From contig NZ_QGGR01000018.1 in assembly GCF_003148685.1 (NCBI RefSeq), positions 1 through 64,000 of the forward strand: 64,000 nucleotides of DNA, read 5' to 3'. This stretch comes from Actinoplanes xinjiangensis. Its GTDB lineage: Bacteria > Actinomycetota > Actinomycetes > Mycobacteriales > Micromonosporaceae. The position numbers and the translations under genes were made by a program. How positions within the stretch are numbered: the first letter of the stretch is position 1; each line of letters starts with the position of its first letter. The notes under the pieces are model-generated. The model saw nothing but the letters and a program-made list of their open reading frames with translations. It ran no database searches and was not told where the DNA came from. This document shows positions 33,594-41,499 of the stretch, piece after piece.

Positions 33594-33640
33594 TATAAAC
33601 GCATCGATCCATGCGAGTGCCTCGATACGGTCGTATTTCG
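33594..33640 (+). promoter_or_regulatory. Conserved upstream element, copy 2
   Basis: TATAAACGCATCG followed by CTCGATACGGTCGT (33621-33634) and ATTTC, matching the element at 29287-29333 in order and spacing. It lies 36 bp before the paralogous small exported gene. Confidence 0.6.
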
Positions 33641-33676
33641 AATGTCGACCGTAGAAGTGGAAGAGGGGATCGTGTC

Positions 33677-34117
33677 ATGAGTCGAAAGTGGAGCTCCGGT
33701 CGTGCCGCTGCCGCCGGGCTCACCGTTCTGGTGTCCGCCGCGGCGGTTGCCGTGTCGAGTCCCGCGCAGGCGGCGCCCGCCACCTGGTCCACCGCCAACG
33801 GTGCGGCCACCGCGACCGGGACGATCGAGTATCGCGGGGTGCCCGGCGGCCGCTACGCGGACATCGTGGGCGCCATCTCGGTCGGTAAGAGTGACGGTCA
33901 GTGCTACTACCTGCGTTACTACGTTCCGGCTGACCTGCTCGGCCGTGGGTTCAACTCCGCTCGGCTCTGTGGCGAGGGTGATCTCCCGGTGGAGGCGCAC
34001 CCGTTCCTGTCGCTGTTCGGGACCTTCGGCTTCCGGTTCGGTCTCTGCCGCGTCGCACCCGGCACCGCCGACGAATCGCTCTTCGCCGATCTGGGCGCGC
34101 ACTGCGTCAAGATCTGA
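33677..34117 (+). CDS. Small exported protein, QCYYLRYY family, copy 2
   Basis: A 146-residue precursor closely related to the product at 29360. The signal peptide ends SSPAQAAP, and the mature domain shares EYRGVPGGRYADIVGAIS, SDGQCYYLRYYVPADLLG, the CGEG turn, FGFRFGLCRVAPGTADES and the C-terminal FADLGAHCVKI. AGAGGGGATCGTGTC lies upstream of ATG 33677. A decayed third copy of the 3' end is visible at about 40790-40850, which ties this gene to the duplicated unit of leader, trypsin-like and YSYP genes downstream. Function unknown. Confidence 0.8.
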   Translation: MSRKWSSGRAAAAGLTVLVSAAAVAVSSPAQAAPATWSTANGAATATGTIEYRGVPGGRYADIVGAISVGKSDGQCYYLRYYVPADLLGRGFNSARLCGEGDLPVEAHPFLSLFGTFGFRFGLCRVAPGTADESLFADLGAHCVKI

Positions 34118-34243
34118 AAGGCCGGTCGTCCGCTCGTACCCCCCGATGTGACCTTGATCTTGGATGTGATGCCGCACTGGCGGCCGGGATGGTGAAGAAG
34201 GCTGCTCGCGCCCTTCTGTTCCGGCTGCCGGGAGGCCATCGGT

Positions 34244-34418
34244 GGTAACTGAGATCACACACCATTGATTTACACAGGCCTGACATCCATCTATGGTCGG
34301 GAGTCGGCTCGGTCTACGGGGGATCGACGGCGCGCATGGCTCTGCCATGCGCTCGTTCTGCTGTTCTTCCCGTGTGCCCTGTGGTTGAGACATCCAATGC
34401 ACCGGGGGAAGGCAAGGA
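34244..34418 (+). promoter_or_regulatory. Conserved 175-nt leader, copy 1
   Basis: Starts GGTAACTGAGATCACA, passes GATTTAC, CATCCATCTATGGT and CTCGGTCTACGGGGGATCGA, then a perfect 9-bp hairpin GCGCATGGC-TCT-GCCATGCGC (34332-34352). It ends at the ATG of the truncated trypsin-like gene. Copies at 40909 and 48544 keep order and total length. It probably contains the promoter and a structured 5' UTR. Confidence 0.65.
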
Positions 34419-34817
34419 ATGGCACTCAATCTGTCGTGGCGTTCGGCGGCCGTCGCCGGAGCGACGATCGCGGCGCCCGCCGTCGGCGTGGCACCGGCGC
34501 AGGCGGTGGTCGGAAACGATGTTCCCGACGGTGGGGACCGGTTCACGGCGCATCTCACCGACGGTTCCGCGCACGGTTGCACCGCCACTCTCGTGGCCAC
34601 CCCATGGCTCCTGACGGCGCGTGAATGCGTCGCTTCGCCGGCCGGACCGTCGACCGCGGTCATCGGCAAGGCCGACCTCGACTCCTCCGCCGGACACGAG
34701 CGCGGCGTGTCTCGTGTCGTCGCGCACCCGACCCTGAACCTCGCCCCGGCGCGGCTTACGGCGCCGGTCACCGACATCACCGGCGGCCTGTGGGCCGGCT
34801 TCCACGGGATCGCCTGA
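34419..34817 (+). CDS. Truncated trypsin-like exported protein (P5)
   Basis: A 132-residue product with a signal peptide (ending GVAPAQAVVGND) and only the first half of the chymotrypsin-like domain: CTATLVATPWLLTARECV, where the His position is Glu69, and VSRVVAHPTLNLA, where the Asp position is Asn. It stops before the region that would carry Ser and the S1 pocket, and there is no propeller. AAGGCAAGGA precedes the ATG. The frame is intact, so it may be expressed, but it is probably a degenerate member of the P1-P4 family. The next gene (P2) begins 151 nt downstream and carries a complete copy. Confidence 0.65.
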   Translation: MALNLSWRSAAVAGATIAAPAVGVAPAQAVVGNDVPDGGDRFTAHLTDGSAHGCTATLVATPWLLTARECVASPAGPSTAVIGKADLDSSAGHERGVSRVVAHPTLNLAPARLTAPVTDITGGLWAGFHGIA

Positions 34818-34967
34818 CTCATGTGAAACACGCGGCGCCCGGTGTCTCGGGATTCCGCTCACCACGATCTTCGCCGGCACCATGCCGTTCGGGCCGCCGG
34901 CGGCACGCATACATCCACCGGGATAGATCCGGGATCCGTTGGTAACCAGCTCAGGAGGTAGTCACAG

Positions 34968-36818
34968 TTGCGCTACGACATATTCGGTCACGGGGCATCA
35001 GGGAACGCCGCGGCACGGTGGCCGCGGCGTGCCGGATGGGCCGGTGTGACCGCGACAGCCATCGTCCTCGGTGTCAGCGGGAGCACACCCGCACTCGGTG
35101 TCACCGGCGGCGCCCTGGTGGAGCAGGGCACATACAGCTTCGTAGCGCACGTGGCGGTCGGTGAGCGGGGTGTCGGGCAGGGCTGCACCGGCGCGCTCGT
35201 CGACCCGCAGTGGGTGATCACCGCGAAGGCCTGCTTCGGGCAGGCGCCGGTCGCCGGTAAGCCGGCGCAGGCCACGACGGTGACCATCGACCGGGCCGAC
35301 CTCGCCGGCACGGCCGGTCAGGTCCGCACCGCGACCCGCATCGTGCCGCACCCGGACCGCAACGTCGTGCTCGTCAAGCTGAACCAGCCGACCACGGTCA
35401 CCCCGGTCACGCTGGGCACCACCGCGCCGGCCACCGGCGACGTGCTGCGGCTGGCAGGTTACGGCCGCACCGCGACCCAGTGGGTGCCGAACACCCTGCA
35501 CTCGGCCCGGTTCCAGGTCGGCGCCGTCAATGCGGGCCTGATCGACGTCACCGGTGTCACCGGGACCCAGCCCGGCATCTGCAAGGGTGACGCCGGTGGC
35601 CCGGCACTGCGGGAGAACGCGGGCGGCGTCGAACTGGTGGCGCTCCACCACGTGTCCTCGCAGGGCGGCTGCCTCGGCTCCACCGCCACCGAGCGGGACG
35701 CGGTCGAGACCCGCGTCGACGACATCGCGAGCTGGATCCGCACCCACGCGCCCGGCGGCGTCGCCCAGGACCACCGCGACGACGTGACTCTCGCCTACAA
35801 CTACGCCACCGGGGCACTCGGCCCGTTCACCTTCGTCACCAGCGCGGCCGGCACCATGTCCGCGGTCGGTGGCTGCAAGACCGCCGACGGTGTCTACACC
35901 GCCGCCCGGAACAAGCTCTTCCGCGGCGACTTCAACGGCGACGACATCATCGACCAGGTCGTGCTCAACGGCGGCAGCAACGGTCAGACGCTGACCCTCG
36001 ACACGTTCCTCACCAAGGCGGACGGCAGCTGCTCGCCCGGGGTCCGTTCGTGGACCAGCCCCAGCTTCGGCTCGTACGACCGCATGCTGATGACCAGCGG
36101 TGACTACAACGGCGACGGCCGTACCGACCTGGCCGGTTTCTACAACTACGCCAACGCCAGCATCGCCCTGTTCCTGTGGACGGCGCGTGCCGACGGCACC
36201 TTCGGCAGCCCGACCCGTCAGTGGTTCAACGACGCCACCCCGTACTGGGGCGAGATCGGCCGCATGAAGGTCTTCAGCGGCGACTTCAACGGTGACGGCC
36301 GCGACGACGTCGGCTCCTTCTACGGCTTCGCCAGTGCCGCGGTCGGCATCTACGGCTGGACCTCCACCGCCAACGGCGGCTTCGAGGAGGACCGGCGGAT
36401 CTGGGAGGTTCCCGCCGAGCCGTACTGGGGCGACCCGAACCGGCTGCGCATCGTCGCCGGCGACTTCAACGGTGACGGCCGCGGCGACGTCGCGGGCCTC
36501 TACAACTACGCCAACGGCAACCTGTCGATCCTGACCTGGACCGCCAAGGCCGACGGCACCCTCAACGCGCCGTTCAGCTCCTGGAAGAGCACCAACACGG
36601 CCTGGGGCGCCTGGGACAAGACCCGCCTCACCGCCGGCGACTACAACGGCGACGGCCGCGACGATGTGGCCGCCCTGTTCGGCGGCACTGACGGCAGTGT
36701 CTCCCTGCACACCCTGACCGCTGCCGCGAACGGTGGCTTTGCCGCCCCCGTTCAGGTCTACCGATCCGCCAACTTCGGCTCGTACAGCAGCATCGAGCTT
36801 CCCGAAGACCGTTCCTGA
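34968..36818 (+). CDS. Trypsin-like pseudoprotease with FG-GAP/VCBS propeller (P2)
   Basis: A 616-residue exported protein. The signal sequence (about 1-45) is followed by a chymotrypsin-like domain to about residue 265 and a propeller with repeats GDFNGDDIIDQ, GDYNGDGRTDLAGFY, GDFNGDGRDDVGSFY, GDFNGDGRGDVAGLY and GDYNGDGRDDVAALF. All triad positions are changed: TAKACF (Ala88), HPDRNVVLV (Asn132) and GDAGGP (Ala209). Conserved Cys pairs and the GYGRTAT motif remain, so the fold is probably kept. TTG 34968 has AGGAGG upstream. The YSYP-family gene follows 103 nt later, probably in one transcript. Confidence 0.88.
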   Translation: MRYDIFGHGASGNAAARWPRRAGWAGVTATAIVLGVSGSTPALGVTGGALVEQGTYSFVAHVAVGERGVGQGCTGALVDPQWVITAKACFGQAPVAGKPAQATTVTIDRADLAGTAGQVRTATRIVPHPDRNVVLVKLNQPTTVTPVTLGTTAPATGDVLRLAGYGRTATQWVPNTLHSARFQVGAVNAGLIDVTGVTGTQPGICKGDAGGPALRENAGGVELVALHHVSSQGGCLGSTATERDAVETRVDDIASWIRTHAPGGVAQDHRDDVTLAYNYATGALGPFTFVTSAAGTMSAVGGCKTADGVYTAARNKLFRGDFNGDDIIDQVVLNGGSNGQTLTLDTFLTKADGSCSPGVRSWTSPSFGSYDRMLMTSGDYNGDGRTDLAGFYNYANASIALFLWTARADGTFGSPTRQWFNDATPYWGEIGRMKVFSGDFNGDGRDDVGSFYGFASAAVGIYGWTSTANGGFEEDRRIWEVPAEPYWGDPNRLRIVAGDFNGDGRGDVAGLYNYANGNLSILTWTAKADGTLNAPFSSWKSTNTAWGAWDKTRLTAGDYNGDGRDDVAALFGGTDGSVSLHTLTAAANGGFAAPVQVYRSANFGSYSSIELPEDRS

Positions 36819-36921
36819 ACGTCCCGAACCGCTACATGGTCATCGGATCAGGGTCAACCTGCTCCGATGGCCGCAACACCGAATTCCATGAATCTGTTCG
36901 ATTGACTATCTGGAGAATTCC

Positions 36922-37374
36922 TTGAAAATCCTGCCTTGGGTCGGTGCTGCTTCAGTAATCGCGGCGGGTGTCCTTACTTTCGCCCAAGCCGGTTCGGCGG
37001 CGGAGGTGGACGCCGTGCCGACGTCGCTCGTAGAGGACTACTCCTACCCGGCCGGGGACGCTGTTCCCGGCATCAAACTGATCAAGGGTGATGGGAACAT
37101 CATGCTGGTCGAATGCGTCAACGGCGGTGCCGGCCTGCTTCGGGTCCGCAGCTATGTACGGGATGACGAGTTCTGCTTCCAGCTCAGTGGTGCTCAGGGC
37201 TTCCTGGCGCTCGAGCTCGAGAACGCGTACCAGTTGCGCGACCTGGATGCGAGCCGATCGGTCGAGGCGAAGGTGATCGACGATGGCGTCGCACAGGAGC
37301 CGATCGATGTTCCAACTGACCGGTGGGCGGTCCTTGAGCCCGCCACCCTCGTGGAAATCCGTTCTCGCGCCTGA
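36922..37374 (+). CDS. Small exported YSYP-domain protein, copy 1
   Basis: Unrecognised family. The 150-residue precursor has a signal peptide (ILPWVGAASVIAAGVLTFAQ, ending AGSAAE) and one domain: LVEDYSYPAGDAV, GIKLIKGDGNIMLVEC, GLLRVRSYVRDDEFCF, and a C-terminal DRWAVLEPATLVEI. Two conserved Cys are probably disulfide-bonded. The same domain is the C-terminal part of the SGNH hydrolase at 29836. TTG 36922 follows GGAGAATTCC. Always following a propeller gene, it may bind the same ligand or partner. Function unknown. Confidence 0.78.
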   Translation: MKILPWVGAASVIAAGVLTFAQAGSAAEVDAVPTSLVEDYSYPAGDAVPGIKLIKGDGNIMLVECVNGGAGLLRVRSYVRDDEFCFQLSGAQGFLALELENAYQLRDLDASRSVEAKVIDDGVAQEPIDVPTDRWAVLEPATLVEIRSRA

Positions 37375-37450
37375 GGGTGGTCGGGCAACTCGAGAGGGTT
37401 AGCGCACCAAGGCCGTAGTGGTCCGCGTTGATCGACGAGGGTCATTTGGT

Positions 37451-37483
37451 GGCGCCCCGCACCGAGTTCAGGTGCGGGGCGCC
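37451..37483 (+). terminator. Terminator after the first YSYP gene
   Basis: A 13-bp perfect stem (GGCGCCCCGCACC and its complement) with a 7-nt loop, 76 nt after the stop. The rest of the 420-bp gap to the next gene holds its promoter; no other gene is seen. Confidence 0.8.
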
Positions 37484-37796
37484 TGGCGTTGGCCCGCGTG
37501 CACCACGCCGAGCCGCCCCCGTGGAAGCCTTCCCTCATCGGCATGAATATCGCTGGAGCGTGATCGCTGTCACATACTGCCAGATGTGTTTCGCCTTCGA
37601 TGGTGTGTGCTGGTGCGGTGATCGGTGGATTACCTGTTCACCCACATGGTCTTCACGATCGCTGTCGATCGGTTAATCTCGCCGACCGGTGGTGTTCACC
37701 CCCATTCAATCGAGGATCTTCACTACTATTCGGCCGGGGCCGACGAATCTCCGTCGTCTCCAGCTGCGGCATGTCAGTTGAGACACGGGGAGAGAG

Positions 37797-40100
37797 ATGC
37801 GCAGACGTAAGCGTTCATGGGGAGCCGGCCTGCTCGTAGCAGGCGTCACGGTCGGTCTCCTCGGCGGTGGGACGGCGCAGGCGGTGGCCGGCGCGCAGGA
37901 GGTGCCGGACGGCGCCCTGCCCTTCGTTGCCAAAGTCAGTTTCGGTGACGTCAACAGCTGCACCGGTGCACTGGTGCACGCACGGTGGATCGTGACCGCG
38001 AAGTCCTGCTTCGCCGAGGGCGTGGGCCAGGTGGCGGCCGGTGCGCCGACCAAGCCGACGACCGTCGTTCTCGGTCGCGCCAACCTGGAGGCGGTGACCG
38101 GGCACCGGCTGTCCGTGGTGTCGGTGACGCCGCATCCCACCCGCAACATCGTCCTCGCGGAGCTGTCCGCGCCGGTCAAGAACGTCACGCCGGTGGCGCT
38201 GGACGGTGGCGCGCCGGTCGAGGGCGAGACCCTGCGTATCGCCGGGTACGGCCGGACCAACAACGTCTGGGTGCCGACCCGGATGCACGCCGGCGAGTTC
38301 ACCGTCGGCGCGGTGACCGCGGACGCGTTCGCGGTGAGCGGTGCCGCCAGCGGCGCGACCCTCTGCAAGGGCGACGCGGGTGGACCGGCGTTCCGTGAGA
38401 CCACCGGTGCCCCGCAGCTCCTGGGCATCAGCGACACGTCCTGGCAGAACGGGTGCCTCGGCGAGTCGGAGACCCGGGAGGGTGCTTTCGAAGCCCGTAC
38501 CGATGATCTGTCGGACTGGATCCGGGCCGGTGTCGCCACCGTGCCCGACGGCCTGCGCGAGCCGGTCACCGGCGAGTTCAACCGGGACGGCATCGAGGAC
38601 CTGATCGCCGCCGACGCCTCCGGCAACCTGTGGCTCCACCCGGGGACGAAGACCCGCAACGCCTACGGCGACCGGGTTCGCATCGGCACCGGCTGGGCGG
38701 GCATGCGCGAGTTCGCGGTCGGCAACGTCAACCGGGATGCGTACGACGATCTGGTGGTCATCGAGACGTCGACCAACATCCAGTGGCTGTACCCGGGTAC
38801 CGCTGCCGGTGGTGTGTTCGGGGCCCGGGTGCAGATCGGTTCGGGTTGGTCCACGGATCTGCGTGACGTGGCGATCGGCAAGGTCGACCGTGACCAGTAC
38901 GACGACCTGCTCGTGGTGAAGAGCTCGACCCAGCAGCTGTTGCTGTACAAGGGCAACGCGACCGGTGGCAACTTCAGCGCGGCTGTCGTCTACGGCTCCG
39001 GCTGGGGCTGCTGCAAGCAGCTGAACGTGGGCAAGTTCAACAACGACGACTACGACGACCTGCTCACCGTCGTCACCTCCACCGGCGCGATGACCATCTA
39101 CCCGGGCACCGCCGCCGGCACCCAGTTCGGCCCGGGCGTCGACGCCGGCGCCGGAACCGGCTGGAACTACGCCTCCTACCTGGCCAAGGGCACCGTCGAC
39201 GGCACCGGCATGCAGGGCCTCATCGGCATCGACTCGGCGACCGGGCGTACCTGGCTGCACGCGCGCACGGCGACCGCCGGATGGGCGGCCCGCATCCAGC
39301 CCAGCGGCCGGATCTACACCCCGCAGCCGTCCGACCTGAACAATTTGGTCACCGGCAAGTTCAACCGGGACGCGTACACCGACGTCATCGGCACCGACGG
39401 CGCCGGCGTGCTGTGGCTGCACCCCGGAACCGCCGCGAACACCTTCGGCCCGCGCGTGCAGATCGGCACCGGCTGGGCGGGCATGCGCGAGTTCGCGGTC
39501 GGCAACGTCAACCGGGACGCGTACGACGATCTGGTGGTCATCGAGACGTCGACCAACACCCAGTGGCTGTACCCGGGTACCGCTGCCGGTGGGGTCTTCG
39601 GAGCCCGGGTGCAGATCGGTTCGGGTTGGTCCACGGATCTGCGTGACGTGGCGATCGGCAAGGTCGACCGTGACCAGTACGACGACCTGCTCGTGGTGAA
39701 GAGCTCGACCCAGCAGCTGTTGCTGTACAAGGGCAACGCGACGGGTGGCAACTTCAGCGCGGCTGTCGTCTACGGCACCGGCTGGGGTTGCTGCAAGGAG
39801 GTCACCCTCGGCAGCGTCAACAACGACGACTACGACGACCTGCTCACCGTCGTCACGTCGACCGGCGCCGTGAACATCTACCCGGGCACCGCGGCCGGCA
39901 CCCAGTTCGGCCCGGGCGTGGACGCCGGCGCCGGAACCGGATGGGCGAACCGCAGCAATGTGACCCCGATCGTCCTGGGCCAGGAGACCCGTGCCGGGAT
40001 CCTCGCCAAGGACAGTACGGGCGCGCTGCTGTTCTTCACCGTCCGCGACAACAAGGCGATCGACTGGTCCGACCCCATCCGCTTCGGTCCTCGCGACTGA
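37797..40100 (+). CDS. Trypsin-like pseudoprotease with duplicated FG-GAP propeller (P3)
   Basis: A 767-residue exported protein, the longest of the family. The signal peptide is at 1-30. The trypsin-like domain has TAKSCF (Ser70 for His), HPTRNIVLA (Asn117 for Asp) and GDAGGP (Ala194 for Ser). From about residue 255 come two sets of FG-GAP-like repeats (GKFNRDAYTDVIGTD, GNVNRDAYDDLVVIE, GKVDRDQYDDLLVVK, VNNDDYDDLLTVV). The second set is a 780-bp-offset duplicate of the first. GGGGAGAGAG precedes ATG 37797. A hairpin and a second YSYP gene follow, repeating the order seen for P2. Confidence 0.88.
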   Translation: MRRRKRSWGAGLLVAGVTVGLLGGGTAQAVAGAQEVPDGALPFVAKVSFGDVNSCTGALVHARWIVTAKSCFAEGVGQVAAGAPTKPTTVVLGRANLEAVTGHRLSVVSVTPHPTRNIVLAELSAPVKNVTPVALDGGAPVEGETLRIAGYGRTNNVWVPTRMHAGEFTVGAVTADAFAVSGAASGATLCKGDAGGPAFRETTGAPQLLGISDTSWQNGCLGESETREGAFEARTDDLSDWIRAGVATVPDGLREPVTGEFNRDGIEDLIAADASGNLWLHPGTKTRNAYGDRVRIGTGWAGMREFAVGNVNRDAYDDLVVIETSTNIQWLYPGTAAGGVFGARVQIGSGWSTDLRDVAIGKVDRDQYDDLLVVKSSTQQLLLYKGNATGGNFSAAVVYGSGWGCCKQLNVGKFNNDDYDDLLTVVTSTGAMTIYPGTAAGTQFGPGVDAGAGTGWNYASYLAKGTVDGTGMQGLIGIDSATGRTWLHARTATAGWAARIQPSGRIYTPQPSDLNNLVTGKFNRDAYTDVIGTDGAGVLWLHPGTAANTFGPRVQIGTGWAGMREFAVGNVNRDAYDDLVVIETSTNTQWLYPGTAAGGVFGARVQIGSGWSTDLRDVAIGKVDRDQYDDLLVVKSSTQQLLLYKGNATGGNFSAAVVYGTGWGCCKEVTLGSVNNDDYDDLLTVVTSTGAVNIYPGTAAGTQFGPGVDAGAGTGWANRSNVTPIVLGQETRAGILAKDSTGALLFFTVRDNKAIDWSDPIRFGPRD
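38690..39950 (+). repeat. Internal 780-bp-period duplication in P3
   Basis: Sequence from about 38690 to 39170 recurs at about 39470 to 39950 with only scattered changes, a shift of exactly 780 bp or 260 codons. The high DNA identity, including third positions, indicates recent duplication or gene conversion of propeller blades. Confidence 0.9.
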
Positions 40101-40117
40101 TCCTTCGGGAATCGCCG

Positions 40118-40160
40118 TGCGGTGCGCCGGATCTGCGTCAACCCGGTCTGGCGCACCGCA
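40118..40160 (+). terminator. Hairpin between P3 and the second YSYP gene
   Basis: TGCGGTGCGCC pairs with GGCGCACCGCA (11 bp) around a 21-nt loop. It may be a terminator or an attenuating or processing hairpin, since the next gene starts 43 nt later. Confidence 0.55.
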
Positions 40161-40202
40161 GCTTTCCAGAGAACGTCACTCCTTTCTGAACGGAGAGATC
40201 CT

Positions 40203-40655
40203 TTGAAGTTTCTGCCGTGGATCGGTGCCGCAGCGGTCCTTGCCGCTGGCGTCCTGACCTTTGCCCAAGCCGGCTCGGCCGCGGAGGCCGAAGACGTGCC
40301 TTCGTCGCTGGTCGAGGACTACTCATACCCCGCCGGCGATGCTGTGGAAGGGATCAGACTGATCAAGGGCGATGGAAACATCACGCTGGTCGAGTGCGCC
40401 AACGGTGGCTCGGGTCTGCTCCGCGTCCGTAGTTACGTCCGCGACGACGAGTTCTGCTTTGCGTTCCGCGGCGCGCAGGGATACCTGGCACTGGTGTTGG
40501 AGGACGCATATCAGCTGCGCGACCTCGACGCCGACCACTCGGTTGAGGCGAAGGTGACTGACGACGGAGTGACCCAGACCCCGGTCACTGTGCCGGAGGA
40601 CAGGTGGGCGGTCTTCGAGCCCGCGACTCTCCTGGAGCTGCGCTCCCAGGCGTAG
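40203..40655 (+). CDS. Small exported YSYP-domain protein, copy 2
   Basis: A 150-residue paralogue of the product at 36922 with the same length, signal peptide (ending AGSAAEAED) and motifs LVEDYSYPAGDAVEGI, LIKGDGNITLVEC, GLLRVRSYVRDDEFCF and DRWAVFEPATLLEL. TTG 40203 follows GGAGAGATCCT. Like copy 1, it follows a propeller gene directly, so [propeller]-[YSYP] is a repeated pair. Function unknown. Confidence 0.78.
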   Translation: MKFLPWIGAAAVLAAGVLTFAQAGSAAEAEDVPSSLVEDYSYPAGDAVEGIRLIKGDGNITLVECANGGSGLLRVRSYVRDDEFCFAFRGAQGYLALVLEDAYQLRDLDADHSVEAKVTDDGVTQTPVTVPEDRWAVFEPATLLELRSQA

Positions 40656-40789
40656 CCGGCACCCGTTGCACGCATGGCTCGAGAAGTGGATCAGGTGATC
40701 GTCGCCGAAGGCGAGACATGGTCGGCGCGGCGCGCGTCGGTTCCTGCCTCAGGGATAGGTCAAGGTCAAGCGTGCCAACGGGGCCGCTG

Positions 40790-40852
40790 GTGGGATCAGC
40801 GGGAAACACCCCCGACGAGCCGTCCTCCGCCGACCTGGGCGCCATTGCGTCG
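40790..40852 (+). pseudogene. Relic of a QCYYLRYY-family 3' end
   Basis: The plus strand encodes NTPDEPSSADLGAIA, matching the C-terminal GTPEESSFADLGAHC of the small exported proteins at 29360 and 33677, both in protein and in DNA (GACCTGGGCGCCATTGCGT). The rest of the gene is gone or unrecognisable. It lies just before the second leader copy, as the intact gene does before the first. Confidence 0.65.
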
Positions 40853-40908
40853 AGCCCCAGGGGACACGTTCCGCGCTGTTGCGCGGCGCGGCCGGCCGCG
40901 CCGCCGCG

Positions 40909-41083
40909 GTAACGGACATCACAGGGTGTCGATTTACTTCGCCGTGGCATCGATCTATGGTTTGGCTCTGCTCGGTCTACGGGGGATCGATGGTGTCGGA
41001 CGGCGCAGCCATGCGTGCGTTCGGCTTCAGCTACCCGCGTGCCTTGTGGTGACACATCCAACACGTCGGGGGGCGGACAAGAA
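40909..41083 (+). promoter_or_regulatory. Conserved 175-nt leader, copy 2
   Basis: GGTAACGGACATCACA, GATTTACTTC, CATCGATCTATGGTTTGGCT and CTCGGTCTACGGGGGATCGA match copies 1 and 3. The distance to the following ATG is 175 nt, the same as in copy 1. It now precedes a gene relic and the first ALF/HINT toxin. Confidence 0.65.
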
Positions 41084-41299
41084 ATGGCGCGGGGAATCTC
41101 GCGGCGGTCGACCGGCATCGCCGGACCAACGGTCGTGGTGTCCGCCGCCGCTGTGGTGCCGGCGCAGGCTGTGGCCGGAACCGACGGTCCCCAGGTGCGG
41201 ACCACCGTTATGGCGTCGGGCCGGAGATTCACGCTTCTCGGCTACGGCCTAACCGCCACTCAGCGGGTTCCCCGCCGTCTGCCGCGTAACGAAATCTGA
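41084..41299 (+). pseudogene. Deleted trypsin-like gene relic
   Basis: The 71-codon frame begins with a signal peptide like that of P5 (MARGISRRSTGIAGPTVVVS, ending PAQAVAGTD), then jumps to LLGYGLTATQRVPRRL, which matches the mid-domain GYGRTATQWVP of P2. The His, Asp and Ser regions are all missing. The simplest reading is an internal deletion plus loss of the 3' part. Confidence 0.65.
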
Positions 41300-41499
41300 C
41301 GATGATCATCCCGGCCGCAGGTAGGGCGGGACTGCCTCGACAATCGGGCCGCCAGCCGCGGTGGTGTGGCCGGGAGGTTCGGCTGCATCAGCGTTCTCCT
41401 CATGTTCGGGACTGCCGGCGCCGTGCCGCGCGAACACCACATTGACTGATCGGCCCCGATCGCGGGCTGTCGAATGCCATGAGACCAGGAGGAAATTTA

